DNA of 64,000 bases from the NCBI GenBank assembly GCA_015501055.1, contig JADNYV010000016.1, positions 62,001 through 126,000 of the forward strand, in the 5' to 3' direction. Of this stretch, positions 1 to 12,608 are shown one piece after another; position 1 is the stretch's first letter; the number at the start of each line of letters is the position of its first letter. Below the pieces are notes generated by a model. The model was not told the origin of the DNA. It saw only the letters and a program-made list of their open reading frames with translations, and made no database searches. The stretch comes from Mucidula mucida (taxonomy: Eukaryota; Basidiomycota; Agaricomycetes; Agaricales; Physalacriaceae). The position numbers and the translations under genes were made by a program.

Positions 1-3000
1 AAGATGTCGATGTCAGGTTGAGCGAAGAAATGGAGGGATTGACCCCGGCCGAGTTGGCGCATTCGCATGCATCCTATCGATCAGACGTTAGACGCTCTTA
101 AAGTAGGTGAGTATCTACTAACCTTGAACCAATCTGTCCTTTGTGACCTTCCTCCCGAGCGTCACTGCAGCTTTCCAATCAGTAGGCAGCTTCAGATCCG
201 TTCCTCTCGTGTGAGCATCATCCAGGTAGACCAAACAACTAGAGAGACGCTGCCTGTAAGGCGAAGAGTTGAGCAACTCCTTCGTTCCATCGCGTCTGAG
301 CACCATCAGTTCGTCGCCTTGATTGAAGAACACCACTGCTTCCACGTCACTTCGCTTCAACAGCCACCTTTGCGCTACGCCTAGATTACTCAAATCAAGC
401 ATTTGAGCGCCAATGTCAAGAAGCACTCGAATTTCTGGGTGTTCAATCGCCAACATGTCTACAAAGGCCGTTCCGGATAGGCTCTTCCCAGAATCGCTGT
501 CGCGAGTACAAGTGTATGAGGAATTCTCCGATTGAAGAAGATAGGTAAGAACCATGGCGTTCGTTCCAGCCTGATTGACGGGATCGACCTGCAAGATGGA
601 GCTGGGGAGGAGATACTCATTGTCCTTCGTCCCGCTGAATCCCGTCGTGACGTGAGGCTTCCTTTCGCCAAGATCCCAAGCAGAAGTGGGAAGCTTGTTC
701 GGGAACTGCTTCGCCGCCTTTGGGAAGACAACCTCGGAAAGATAGAAGTCGATGACGGCATGACAGTAACGGAAAAGCGCCACGATCCTGGCGTGTTGCT
801 CAGCGTCATTGAGATTTATAGCACCCACTTCGTTGAGACCTTCACGTTCGCTAGGAGGGATGGCAGCAATCCACGTCTCGTACAAGACCGATGGATTGCT
901 GTCAAGAAAGAGCTGGTGCAAACATGCATCAACCTCAGTGGTCGTCAATCCAGTATAATAGTAAGCCAGACAGGTCAAGATGATGGCGATGTCTGGATGA
1001 CCAAATTCGGCACGAGGAGACGGGACGTCTTTGGCTCGATATGGGACGGCTAGAGCGTGCGTGACGGATCAAGGCCATAGTCGATCCTCCAACGCCTGTC
1101 GCGTAAAACGTATGTAGGAGGCCATGCCCGAACAAACCACGAAGGATGAGGAACACGTTGAACACGTTCTTTCCAAAGCGCTGCTGCAATAGAAGCTGCG
1201 TGTTCTCAACGTCCTTATCAGAACAAACGAAATGACGGATGTCTGATAAGACTGCTGCGCCAAGATGATTCGTATTGAACGAAGGCAAAGAACCTCCCAT
1301 GATGTCGTCCGCGACGTTTTCGATGAGTGCAGAAAGTAAGGAGTCGTCTTCGGTTGGGAATTTGAAGTGAGGAAAACTCCAAGCAGATGTGGAGTGTACT
1401 TCGAGCTGGGTACCTGAACGTCGAGCCGCTGCGAGGATATGTTTGGAGACAACTCGTAGCACGTCTTGAGTTACCTGCCAACGGTATGGCTGTCCTTCCA
1501 TTGGCACTTGTTTGCCCATAGTATAGATGAGCTGGTAACGGGGATGCAGCAATTCGTCACATTCGTCGAGGATGTCTCGAGAACGTTCGTGTTGAAGGCG
1601 TTGAAAACGTACGGCGTCTAACATGACTCCTTCGTTGCCCCCAGAGCCTATCGATAGCATTTTATCCACTGCTAGCAGCTTCGCGGAGAGGATATGTTCG
1701 GGCTGCGACACGAGGATCCCGCCGACCCGCATACATTCCTCTGTTAACAGGCGGATCTGCTGGAGTTGTGTCTGACTGATCTTCATCTGGCGTGAGAAGG
1801 GAAGGTAGAAGATTCGCCGGTTCGGAAGGAAGACAACCGCTCCGTCATGAGTTGAAACATCTGCGAGCGAGAGGCTTAAGAACGACCATCCGCACAAGCT
1901 TGTCGCCTTTCGAAAGCGAAGCGGCGAGCATTGGTGCTATTACTGATGACTTGCCCTCGCCCATGTTCAGTTGTAGGCTTATACTTGAAGTCGACGAGTA
2001 CATCTCACGCGCCACCGCGATTTGAATATCTCTCGCACGAAAGTTACCCTCGATCTAAGAAAGACATTGAGTTCCAAGCTTCGACACCCAATAAGTGGTA
2101 CTTACTTGAATGAGCGCCCAATCCGGGCGTTGCAATACAAGAGCGGGGTCCAAAGGCTTACAATTCTCTACCTCTTTGTTGAACTCCGCCAACTTATCAG
2201 CATCCAGGAATTCCTTCAATCTGGCGGCCTGCTGCACTTGGAGGAGGGTAGACGACAACACCCCAAGTACTTTTTGCCACCTCTCTTCAGTGTCGGCCCA
2301 CCTACCCTTTGTCATCTGAAAGAGCCATGCGCGTGGGGCCAAGCTTGGCCATAGACCGCCGCAATCCAAAATCACGTCCAACGTAGAGTGGGGGCGAACG
2401 GCGTCCACGAGAGAGCAAAAGGAATCCACATAGGCAGCATTACACCCTGAGTAGTACTGCAGAGTAGCAGTCTTCAACTCTTGCGTAATTGCGAGATAGG
2501 CGCCTCTAGCGGCGGTCGCTCTCCGATGATGCTCTAAGCTGGATTCGACGTCGTCTGCATATAGTCTGTGAAGACGATGGCCGCTAGCCCTAACACGATT
2601 TAGTAGTCTGTGAAGAGCGATGACGCTCGTGCTTTCGTCGGTCTGACCACCTTTAGCGTCGAGGTCGTTTGTGTGCAGCAATGTGGGATAATCTGCATCA
2701 AATAAGCCAGGGATGTGGCGGCTGATCAAGAGGACAGGAAGGCTAATGCCACCAAACGATGGGCGGGTCTCTCTTATGAAGTTGAAAGACAAACGAGGAG
2801 GGAGCCTGGGATAGGGGTTGGAATCAGACGGGCCTAATCCTCGAAAAAGGTGATCCACACGCTCGGTATACGTCTGAAGATCAATATTAGAGCGACACTT
2901 CTGAAAGAGATCACAGACGTCGACCAAGATGTGGTCAAGATCCAGGTAATCTGCGTACGTCCTGTCTCGTGGCGTTGGAATGCTCATTGTCCAGCAATCA

Positions 3001-6000
3001 GGATCCCAACAGCCTAGGAGGTATGAAAGAAGCGAACTAGAGTAAGATGTAATCTGTTCGTCATAATGTCTTCGGCGTTGGCGTTGTTTCTTCAACTTGC
3101 CTGTCTTGCTCGAACGCGCGAGCCGGGCAGAAGGCGTGTTTGACAGAGAGCGGACATGTTGTCTAATGATGGTCTGTATATGTAATCGAGACGGAGTCAA
3201 ACCGACAGTGAGATCATAAGTTGTATGAGTGGGGAGAGTTGGAAACGTCAATTGACGAGAGTAGGTTGTGAACAAGACAAGGTAGGGAAGTATGTGAATG
3301 CTCTTGCTCCACGAATCCGAATAATGCTCGTATGCAAAAGCAGCCAAGCTGAAGATCAGACTGAAACAACAGTCGTCGAGCGCTGAGGGTCCTGGGGCGA
3401 CGTTCCTCTCGGTGCACGTCAGATACATGTCTAACCATGTGGATCCAAACTCCGGTTTTGTTATCCAGGCACTATTGTAGGAGAATACATTCTGTAACGT
3501 GGAATTCGGAATGAGCTTGAGACTACCCCAACTCTCGAAAATCGAATAGAGACTCGTTGGAGACTGCTGGATGGGGAATCGCCGAGCATGCAAGGCAGAT
3601 GTCATCAACGCGGTTGGGTAGTGGCACGCGTCCCGATCTGTTTTAACATCTGCGCTGCGACTGGAGTAGGAAGTATCTCTGCAATATGGCCTAAGGCTAC
3701 GTTAGTAACGTGAAATACTGCGAATAAGAGAGTACCTTGACACGATGTTTTGCAGGTTGGCAAGAGGATATAGATGCTCTCTCGCTGAAGCGCGCCGCGC
3801 CAGCAAGGGGGGACTGGGGTCTCGAGTCTCGAGAAGCACATTGTCGTAGAAGAGGTCATTGAGCTGCTTGTTGAAGTCAAGAATGTGTTGCACGACAAGC
3901 TCAAAGGCGGCGATCTGGGAGCACGTCGGCCGGTTTGACCAAAGAATGGTTTGCATGACCTGTTTATCCTTGGGGTAGAACATGTGCTGTGGAGTGAGAG
4001 CCCGTATCTCCTCGAGCAGTTGCATTTCGTTAACACCCAGGTATTGGAACGACATACAGGCAGCAGAATTGAGCATGTTCAACGCCTCTTCGACTCCAGT
4101 GACATCAGTGAGTTGATCCGGGAGAGGGTAACTCGTAAGCGCGTGTAAGAGGACCTTGAACAGGTTTGAACGGAGTGTCCCATTGCCAACCAGTGTTCCA
4201 AGCTGCTCATTGATGCCGTAGTCCGCATGAGGGATAAAGGATTGGTCTTTATGTGCGTTGGTAATGGAGACAACCACATGATCTTGACATGGTTCGACAC
4301 CAACGACACCATATGGAACGAGAATGCGTCGTTTGGGGCAGAGACCTTCTACTCCGGAATGTTCACGGAGTACGAGCTTCGATTTCAATCCTGTCAACGT
4401 TCCAACTGAGAATCCCTCCTCAACAACATACTTGGGATACGTGCAGCATCGAAGGTCCGCTTTGGGTACCGCTTCTGTCTGGAAGTCAAGCTGTAGTCGA
4501 GGAAGCTGGATGTCGATCGTCTTGTTGTATGTGGACATGATGAAGAAGGACAGACTCTCAAGCTCCCGGAGGCGCTGGTGTATCATCTGAAAGGAAGGAC
4601 TGTCGGTATCCAAGAGACGACGTTCGTGCGCATCACGCATAACGCGCAGAGGAAAATCAAGACGCCAGTTGCGAGACGACGGGGTCCATTTAGTTTCCAG
4701 ACGACGTAGCTCTATCTGACCCGACGATAGATCCAGCCAATGAGTGAAGGGGTCAACCAGCGGCGTAGGTAGATCTCCAACGAAGTATGTATGAGGAATA
4801 TATCGTTGTCGAATCTCCGGAGATGAACGACCTTCAACAACCAAGTCGCCTTCACGAAGCGCGAAGAAGACCTTCCGGACTAGTCAGCATGTCGTTGTGG
4901 AGGCCAAGATGCCGCAGATTGACATACCTGGTTCCCTGATACGTTCACAACAGTCTTATACTCGAAGCCTGGTTCCCCGGCGGGAATGACACGAAGTGCA
5001 ACCTAGGAAGTTTCACGGATCAATACGATGAGGTAAGGATGAGAAAAAAAATACTGACATTGCCGAAAAGACGACGGTAGGTAGGGTGTTCCGTTATGTC
5101 AATCGGAAGATTGCCTATGGGCTTACCATCGACCAAAAGGGCCCCATCTAAAAGATTGACCTGCAGATATTGTGCCATGTTAGTCTGACACATGAGCCAG
5201 CGATTGTTGGGAGATGCCATAACTTCCCAAGGCGTCCCAGATTCGTAGGCTGCCCACACGCGCCGCACAGCACAATCCAAACCACTCGAATCCGTCTCGA
5301 TGATACTCGCTATGCGTAACTCTAAGGTATGCAGCATGCGCTCAATGCGGTCTAATAAGATCCGAGAAGGAGCTGAAGACGACCTGTCCCGTTGCGCTTC
5401 TCTGTTATCATTCAGAGCTATAGCACAATGAATGAGGATAGCCAGATTCTCGGCATCGAGGATAGGATTCTCTGTGTCAAAGGTGAGTGCGCAGGTCGCC
5501 GCTACCTCCCGAATATTTTGCTTGGCAGAGTTGACGTGCTCCTGGAGTGTCCGCTCAAGCTCGTCGATCATGCTCTGGAGCCAAGAATACGTGATCTGGC
5601 GAGCTCTACAAAGGACGCCATTGATGAGAACAACATCTTCGTATGAAGCAACTGATGACAATATCCTCATCGCGACGACGACAACCGTCTTTACGGAAAC
5701 GACCTCCTGCCAATTGTCGCTATACGAGTCTAGGAGGTTCTCCATCGCAGATAGAATAGAACGCCGGAACGAACAAGACTGTAATTCCGCATGCCAGAAA
5801 GCATCACCGCTGGTAGACATCGGCCATGATGTTGAACATTTGCGAAATGAGGGTATGGACAGCTTCAGAGCGGAAGGACAGGGAACGTGCTGCAAAATCT
5901 CTAGCTACGTTCATCCACTGGACATGACTACCAGCTCGAAGACACCCGAAAGAGATGAACTCGTGCAAACTCAGATCGCGATGGCACTCATGCTGTCGCG

Positions 6001-8481
6001 CGAGCACCTCATTCTCGGTGTGCGCTGTGCTGTCTACAGCCCATTGCAACGTGTGATAGGCCTGATCGAATGGGAGCTGAAGGGTGCATCGTGCAGAAAT
6101 GTCAGCCTCGTGAGGGCGCTCAGTCTCGCTGATGAGAAGACCGTGCATGTCGTCGTAGAGCTTCCAAGTAAGACCGTGTGACAAGCATACAGCCGACCTT
6201 GTAGAAGGAATGGATTTGGGGTTGTAATGAGTCCGTAGCCATGATTTCGTGACGGATGCGAGCGTGAGGCGATTGGAGACATCATCATAGGATACATGTT
6301 TCTTCATGTACGGGGCGAGCTGGTCATTGATCTTCGACTTTTTGTCTACGCGTTGAGTGAATTTGTCGTGGAGGATGAAGTATGTCGTCTCGCGCCAGTG
6401 AATAAACGGCTTTGGGCAGTAGAGTTCAAAAAGCACAGTTCTCAGACTCGGCTCGTTAGAGGGCAGAGGCCACTCATGAATCTGAACTTTCATTTTGTCC
6501 AACTGCCGCTGTCACATAGTTAGTAGCATTGAGTATCAACGAGAAGAGAGCACACCTTGATTTCGCATTTGTGACAATGGGCTTTTCGATTACCACAGTT
6601 CTCATTGTGGACTGCGCTGTCATACTCACTCTGGTACTCCGCATACAGGTGATTCTGTCGATCAAGCCCTGCCTTCGTCTCGCTTCTCTGACGGTGTGCC
6701 TCCTCTTCTATTTCTTTTCGCCGGGCTCTTAGCTTTGGGGTTTGATCATAATATCGAACAGCAAACGAAGAAGATGATGGTTGACTGAACACCGATGGTG
6801 AAGTGCAGCAGCCCCATCGAGTGCTAAGGTAAAGATGAAGAACTTTCATACGTGCCAGCTCTTTCGGTCGACGTAGTAATAGCGATTCAAGAAGAGTTGG
6901 AGGTATCTCTGGCGGATAGTCCGCCAAAAGGGGGATTTGAGCAATTGCAATGCGGTCTAAAGCGACCCAGAGGTCGAGGATGGTAAGGATCATAAGAGAT
7001 TGTTGCTCGGCGTTTTCCTTGTAACGCTCATCCGCAACTTCAAAATAGTCCTTCACCAACATTTCGAGAGCGCAAGGGCCTAAGGGGTTCCTCATCTGGT
7101 TATTCGTCCAAGTCGACAACGAGTCACAGACCATGTCCTCAAAATCCGCAAGGTTGATATATGCGTCATCACTCGAGGTGAAGATATTCAGTCTGTTATT
7201 CGTGATAACATCGCTTAAGGTGCGGGAGCGGAGGCGAGGCGAGTGGTTGGGCTGGTGGAAGGAGGGCATAGAGATCTGAGGGCTTTCGGTCAAAGCGCAT
7301 TGAATATACGCAGACGAGTGCCCAAGCGTGAGATGGGTGTCGGCAACAAGGTCCATACTCTGTGGTCCCCAGACTGACTCATACATAGGAACATCTGCGA
7401 CCTGCCTAACAGCCCAGCGACGCCATAATTCACCTGTGATAGCGGTGCAGGCAGACTTTGCATGTTCAAAGACAAACAGCGGAACACCTGGCTGATAGCA
7501 GTGGAGTTTACTGGTCCGGCGGGCAAGTTTCTTTCGAATGTTGTCAAGAGTGGAGGACGTAAACGTCGAGGCTTGTCGTGTCACAATTTTGAGCGCAATG
7601 TCAGACATTGCATACAACAGGAAGGCTTTATACTCCCAAAGATTTTCCAACGTGGTCTGTACTGCAACGCGGATAACTAGCCAGAGAGACGAGCGCCTCC
7701 ACGGCGCCAAGGCGTCCCTCCAGAGCACGTCGTCGGCGATGCGCTTCTCCACGCGATGCGCAGCGTCGACGACGGGATTTCCTTCACCGCCCAAGGCAGC
7801 CAGAATGCAGATTAGCAGATCGCTGATATAACGCGGATGCGCCGTATCGCGACGCTCAATTTGCAGAGAGCCCGCCTTCCGGGAATGAGTTGCTGATCCA
7901 GGCAGCTCATCGCAGTTCATCTGGGCAATGAAAGAGGCAAGCTCCCCTTGAAAGGCAACTGTATCGAAGACACTCCTCGGAAACGAGGCGGATGGTCCGG
8001 GGAATGTCCAAACGAGTTTGTTGTCGCAGGCCATGATCGCCGCATTGGGAGCGCTGGCTTCAAAAACCTCACAACGAACGTTGTGCTCCAAAACTCGGAA
8101 AATGATACCTGCATTTTGCTCCCGAACAAGCAGTGCCATTGTATCTGTACTTCTTATCAAAAAAGGTCGTGAATCACAATTTTCTAATTTACCTCCGGGT
8201 TGAAGTCGTGCGAAGCCATCGATGATACTCTCGGCCGTGTAGTCCTTGCAGCCATGAATCATGGCAACCCCCTGCATCATCCGGACGATTGCTGGCCAAT
8301 GAGACGATGGGGCGTGCCCTTCAGTCGCTTGGAAAGCAGCAGTGCTGTATCCTGCCGCGCATTCGGCAATGCACTTGGCGAGATGGTGGTCCTTCGTATA
8401 GTCACCCACGGCCTGTTCATCGGCCTGTGGCAGCCTGAGGGGCATAAAGACGTGGTTGACGATGTATTCTGCATGATCCAT
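1..8481 (-). CDS. Giant DUF6606/DUF3638/DUF3645-family protein (3' end outside window)
   Basis: This multi-exon gene encodes a very large fungal protein of the DUF6606-DUF3638-DUF3645 family, which databases often label ubiquitinyl hydrolase; its biochemical role is not established. The start at 8481 puts MDHAEYIVNHVFMPLRLPQ at the N-terminus, as usual for DUF6606; an upstream in-frame ATG at 8559 would add 26 unconserved residues. A P-loop-like NMGEGKSSVI lies near 1946-1975, followed by PNRRIFYLPFSRQMKIS. DUF3645 hallmarks TGFSGTKDNEYLLP and YLDDAHTRGTDLKLP occur at about 630-660 and 190-240. After an intron the last exon reads CMRMRQLGRGQS and runs off base 1. Conserved sequence changes frame near 1052, 1106, 1830 and 1863, each time as if one base were missing, and again near 5800-5830. 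The gene is therefore either damaged or affected by assembly indels. The family call is secure; exact exons are not. Confidence 0.85.
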
Positions 8482-8559
8482 GTTCGCGGCAGATGAGTGC
8501 TGACGGAAGGAGAAAGAGCTGAGCAGTCGCCTGACTTTTGACATGCATTCAATAGACAT

Positions 8560-9615
8560 TCATTTGATGAGAAGTACGGCACACCTTTGCTAAAAGCGGT
8601 AGAATGCCAAATCAAGGACCTCTATTGTGCGGCGCGTCGTCTACACAGACCCATAGGAATGCGATGGACCACCTGGTATGTTCGCCGCGCCGTCCACAGC
8701 CAGGAAGCTAATGGCTAAAGGTGACAGAACCCACGGCGTAGGAGTGATACCGAGCCTCGAGGAGTTCACATGGTCTGAAGAATAGATTCGCTTCCTCAGC
8801 CTTCCTGAAATAGGCCGTGGGATGACACGAGTGCGGCTGCATCGTGAGAATAGGAAAAAACGAGACTAGATACAAGATAGCGATTTTAAGCAAAGAACAA
8901 GGAGACGCGACGGTCGCGTCGCGCCAGTCTGAGTTTGGTCTGAGTGATGGTGGTAAGACTCAAAGTCTCAGCTGACTAAGTGGCACATTCTGCAGCGCGG
9001 CTCTTACTAGCTTTACTCTTGAGCCCGGCCCATCAGGCTTTCTACAATCTTAAAGATGCAACATTCAATTGTTTAAATGAACAAAGGTTTTGGGACCAGC
9101 GTGCGACTGATATAATGTGCATAGTAAACACTTGAATTTCTTTTGGATGAACATGTCTGCTGAGTCGCGGTCTCCCCATCTGATCGCTCCCCGACACCAC
9201 CGTCGTGAAAACCATGATGAGGACTACCTGTCGTGTCTTTGGGTTCCATCCCTCCCCGAACATGAATCACCTTATCACCCAACCTTCAAGAAAATTTGTC
9301 CTGATGCGCATATAGATTCGGGGGAGTGCGAAACTTGTAAGAAGGGTTTTACCACACACATTAACTTGTTGTATCCACTTGACGCGCAGGGAGTTTGACT
9401 ACGAGTCTACGACTGTCGCGTCAGAGTACCGAAGAAAATCCATCAAAACGTCAGTCTCGAGGGCGGTCGGTAGTCGGCCAGCTGGTCGGAATGCCCCAGT
9501 AGAATGCTTTCCTGAAAATAATTCGATGACACGTTGATACAAGTGTCGAAGAATGCATGAGATACAAAACTGCGCGGGATGAGTTAATGACCACAATACC
9601 ATCACAAGTACTTAC
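8560..9615. other. Intergenic, no gene recognised
   Basis: About 1 kb lies between the 5' end of the DUF3638-family gene and the 3' end of the Derlin gene. It probably holds the promoter and 5' UTR of the former. Open frames here are short, unconserved and without recognisable motifs. Confidence 0.5.
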
Positions 9616-10269
9616 TCAAGCATCTCCTAATAACCTCTGCAGTACCACTGGTGGATGAGTGAGCACTGATTTCCCGCCAACCATCTCTCTTGCCCAGACA
9701 TCGCGTATGAACCACGCGACGTGTCCAACAGTGCAACCCATCAGATCCGCCTGGGCCGCTCGCCATTCACCGTTAATCAGTACAGTGAACGCAATGAGGG
9801 CGTAAGGCAAGTACGGTGCGCCAATAGTCACCAGCCCAAACAGCGATATAGGTGTGCTCGGATGTCTTCTCGACCACACATATATCGGCACAAACGCCAA
9901 CGCGCTCGAGAGAAATGGCGTATTGACCAGTGGAGTCAGTGACATCAAAAGCAGCAGGACGGCGGACTGTAATAGCAGCCACAAATAAGCTGCCGGCTGG
10001 GCTGGGAACGACGAGTCCTCCAATATCCGGCTGTAACGCATGAAAAAGAATAGATGGAACATCAGGTCGAGTGATAGTGTCCCAAAGTAAAGAAATGTGG
10101 TGATTGTTCGCGTGGTGAGGAGGGAGGAGAGTGAGAGGGATGCCGGAGAGTAAAGTTGGAGAGGCGTGAGGAGGTGGGAGTGTACGGCAAGTGAGGTGAG
10201 GAGGGAGAGGAGGAGCCAGGTGCGCGTGACCGGCGGAATTTGTGCAAGCCATGCAATGGGACCGGGCAT
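9616..10269 (-). CDS. DER1: Derlin, ER-associated degradation channel subunit
   Basis: This intronless 217-residue protein matches the Derlin family, rhomboid pseudoproteases of the ER membrane that help retrotranslocate misfolded proteins with the HRD1 ligase and Cdc48. The N-terminus carries the family pattern IPPVTRTWLL and LLTPLQLY, followed by TFLYFGTLSLDLMFHLFFFMRYSRILE, the central YVWSRRHP and the segment GAPYLPYALI, then GHVAWFIRDVW. Several hydrophobic segments fit a multi-span membrane protein, and the length is normal for fungal Der1. The conserved WR pair of loop 1 appears as TR (in TTRTITTFLYFG). The stop codon lies immediately before a GTAAGT. Transcription is toward the DUF3638-family gene. 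Confidence 0.9.
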   Translation of the reverse strand: MPGPIAWLAQIPPVTRTWLLLSLLTSLAVHSHLLTPLQLYSPASLSLSSLLTTRTITTFLYFGTLSLDLMFHLFFFMRYSRILEDSSFPAQPAAYLWLLLQSAVLLLLMSLTPLVNTPFLSSALAFVPIYVWSRRHPSTPISLFGLVTIGAPYLPYALIAFTVLINGEWRAAQADLMGCTVGHVAWFIRDVWAREMVGGKSVLTHPPVVLQRLLGDA

Positions 10270-10405
10270 TGTGGGCGGGAGCTAAGCGTCGTTATACGTG
10301 GCTGGAAACGAAGTCGCATCTGTGGCTGTGCACGGTTCGGAGTTCGGGACATTTGAGTCCGACACTCCGATGTCTGATAGGTAGCTTAAACCTACAACGA
10401 TGTAT

Positions 10406-10492
10406 GGCAACTTGGCCGAGTGGTTAAGGCGCTAGAATCAGGCATTGTCCATCTAGTTCGAAAGAGCGTGAGTTCGAGTCTCACAGTTGTCA
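10406..10492 (+). tRNA. tRNA-Leu (anticodon CAG) with short intron
   Basis: A full cloverleaf can be drawn: acceptor GGCAACT pairs with AGTTGTC (one G-U), D-arm GCC/GGC, anticodon stem CTAGA/TCTAG, and T-arm GTGAG-TTCGAGT-CTCAC. The long variable region and discriminator A73 fit leucine rather than serine. The anticodon loop is 15 nt; the usual seven-base loop is restored if 8 nt (10443-10450) after position 37 are an intron, giving anticodon CAG at 10439-10441. Confidence 0.88.
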
Positions 10493-10839
10493 ACCTTACA
10501 GCTTTTTGTATATGGAAGTGACATCTGTTTCACGCCACACTTGTCACTTGAACGATGAGCTGAGAGCTTTCTTATTGGGATGACTGAGACTCAAGTAAGT
10601 CTTCTGAGGTGGCTGGAATGATAGATGCCTTGTTCTCAAAACCGTCAGTAACGTTCCGCTGTTGAGGCGTGATGTGGCGCAACGGAGGCCACCCTCAGTC
10701 TCGTCGCATCTTTGTGCTGCAATGATAAGGGGAGAATACATTATGTTGATTTTGATCTATCACCCGAGTAAGAAAAAATGTCAACAGAAATCTAGCCTTG
10801 CTTCTGTATCATAAAAGAGAGTCACTCCTTAAATTTAAA

Positions 10840-10942
10840 TGATGAGGATGGGATTCGAACCCATGCCCTTTCGGACCAGATGTAATCGTCGAAACTCAAC
10901 GTGATCTTAGTCTGGCGCCTTAGACCGCTCGGCCACCTCACC
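10840..10942 (-). tRNA. tRNA-Leu (anticodon AAG) with intron
   Basis: On the minus strand acceptor GGTGAGG pairs with CCTCATC (one G-U), the D-arm is GCC/GGC, the anticodon stem is CCAGA/TCTGG, and the T-arm is ATGGG-TTCGAAT-CCCAT, with discriminator A. The anticodon AAG is at 10906-10908, followed by A37 and an intron of about 23 nt. A34 of this tRNA is a normal target of the TAD2/TAD3 deaminase. It faces the tRNA-Leu(CAG) about 350 bp away. Confidence 0.9.
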
Positions 10943-11433
10943 TTGAAGGCGGCGGTGCGCTGAGCGCTCCGTCGGGATAACGGAAAATCAGTCAAGCCAA
11001 TCCAATTAATGGTCGTAAGTACAAATTTAACCCATGAATATCTCCTCAAGAGAGGAGAGTTGAAGTTCTTCCTCGTCTCCCTCCGGCGCAATGTTGTCCA
11101 TCGCCGCTCTATCGAAATATCAACTGACAGTACTTAAGTAGACACCGACTGCAAACGTACTGGTACGCCGCCAAAACCTTTGCTCGTTCCCTAGACGGCC
11201 ATTTCCGCTGCAGTCTTGATTTCATGACCAGCATGTCGTCGTCAGGCGTTCTGTACCAATGGGTGGGAAAGCAGCGTACATTGTTCATTCGTTCATTACC
11301 TCAAGCCAGAAGGACGCGAGGAAACGAAGAAAAACAACGCACCAGGACCTCTGCTCGTCGAAGAAACAGACTACACACCAAACTTTCTCTTTTTCATCCT
11401 TTGACGGCGACGATGCCTATTTAGGCTTTGGTA

Positions 11434-12000
11434 TTAGTCCGAAAGATTAGGACAGAAAGACATAGGTCTACCCATTGTCCCGTGGTCCGGGTTGCTCCCG
11501 TCCTCCAACGCAGCTGTTGAAGTGGTTGAAAAGGTTTTGGAGAAGCGCTTCCTTCGTCGCCGTGGATTTCTGTACGACGTTCCTCGTCTACCCACCTCCC
11601 GTGTTCGAGCATCCGCCACGTCAAGCATCACTTGACCGTCAATGCCTTTCTCTGTATGGTCGACTCCATCTGCAGCCTCCGCATCCTCGTCTTCCGGTTC
11701 GACATATGTTTCGACATCTGGAAAGTCAGTAATGACAGGTTCCACGGGAATTTGTTCTGGTTCACCAGTAAGCTCACCCGGGGTACATTTTATACTGAAC
11801 AATGAACTTGACTCCTGATACCGAGTCACCGACTTCCCGGCGGCGGGAGTACTTACTTTCGGCGTTAGTTTGCCTTGACACGTGATGTGGCGCAACGCAC
11901 CGATATGTATGGCGTCGGCGGATGTCAACCGTCTTCTTCTCAATTCCCGCCCCTTTTGACCTCTGCGCCAGCGCACTATTGAAACTGTACCGTTGGCCAT
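11434..12000 (-). CDS. Hypothetical protein, 188 aa (weak)
   Basis: This is an open frame from an ATG with a basic N-terminus (MANGTVSIVRWRRGQKGREL), an acidic middle (VEPEDEDAEAADG) and an Arg/Lys-rich C-terminal part. I recognise no domain. GTGCGT and GTAAGT motifs inside the frame hint that the true product may be spliced differently. It could be a small real gene or a chance open frame; the stretch on either side holds nothing better. Confidence 0.3.
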   Translation of the reverse strand: MANGTVSIVRWRRGQKGRELRRRRLTSADAIHIGALRHITCQGKLTPKVSTPAAGKSVTRYQESSSLFSIKCTPGELTGEPEQIPVEPVITDFPDVETYVEPEDEDAEAADGVDHTEKGIDGQVMLDVADARTREVGRRGTSYRNPRRRRKRFSKTFSTTSTAALEDGSNPDHGTMGRPMSFCPNLSD

Positions 12001-12608
12001 GGTGAAGTAGAATGTGGCTGTGCTGACAGTTTGGCGGCGCTTGTCAGGCCGTTTGTTTGTAGTTCAAGTTGACTCCAATCCGTACTTGACGCACGAGAAA
12101 GATTCTGCGTCTGTACATCTCCCACTCCCTCCTGACCATAACTTCCGATCTAGCGTTTCTCGAAGGCTATGCCGCTGTCACTTGCCACTTACTCTGTGTT
12201 ACCTGCATATAGCAATTTTCTCTTGCTTTGTTGACGGCTTCCTTATTGTGGCTAGTTCTATTACATTCCTGGGTCAGTATCACAATGCAAGACTAGAGGC
12301 CTCTCGACCGGATCTTTCCTCTTCCTTTTGTCTGCGAGGTACGAGCACGTCACAGAACGTTCTTTGTCTCATTAGCGGGGGACCCTGTTTATGTGCCCAT
12401 TGCCTATCGTGCGGTATGCACTGTCTATATCTTCGCCCATAACCCTTGAATACGCACTACAGTATGGGTTTTCAGACGCGATCACTACGGCAGCAGCATG
12501 GTAAGAGTCATCGCAGGGCGCCTTGTACGTTTTTCAGTACAGTCCGATCCATGTTGATGCCGACACCGTACGTGCTATCTCGTCGATCGTTCGAGATAAT
12601 CTAAAGAG
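12001..12608. other. Intergenic, no convincing gene
   Basis: This is the upstream region of the F-box gene. A plus-strand frame of 142 codons (12014-12442) has no recognisable motif and biased hydrophobic content, so I do not call it. Confidence 0.4.
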
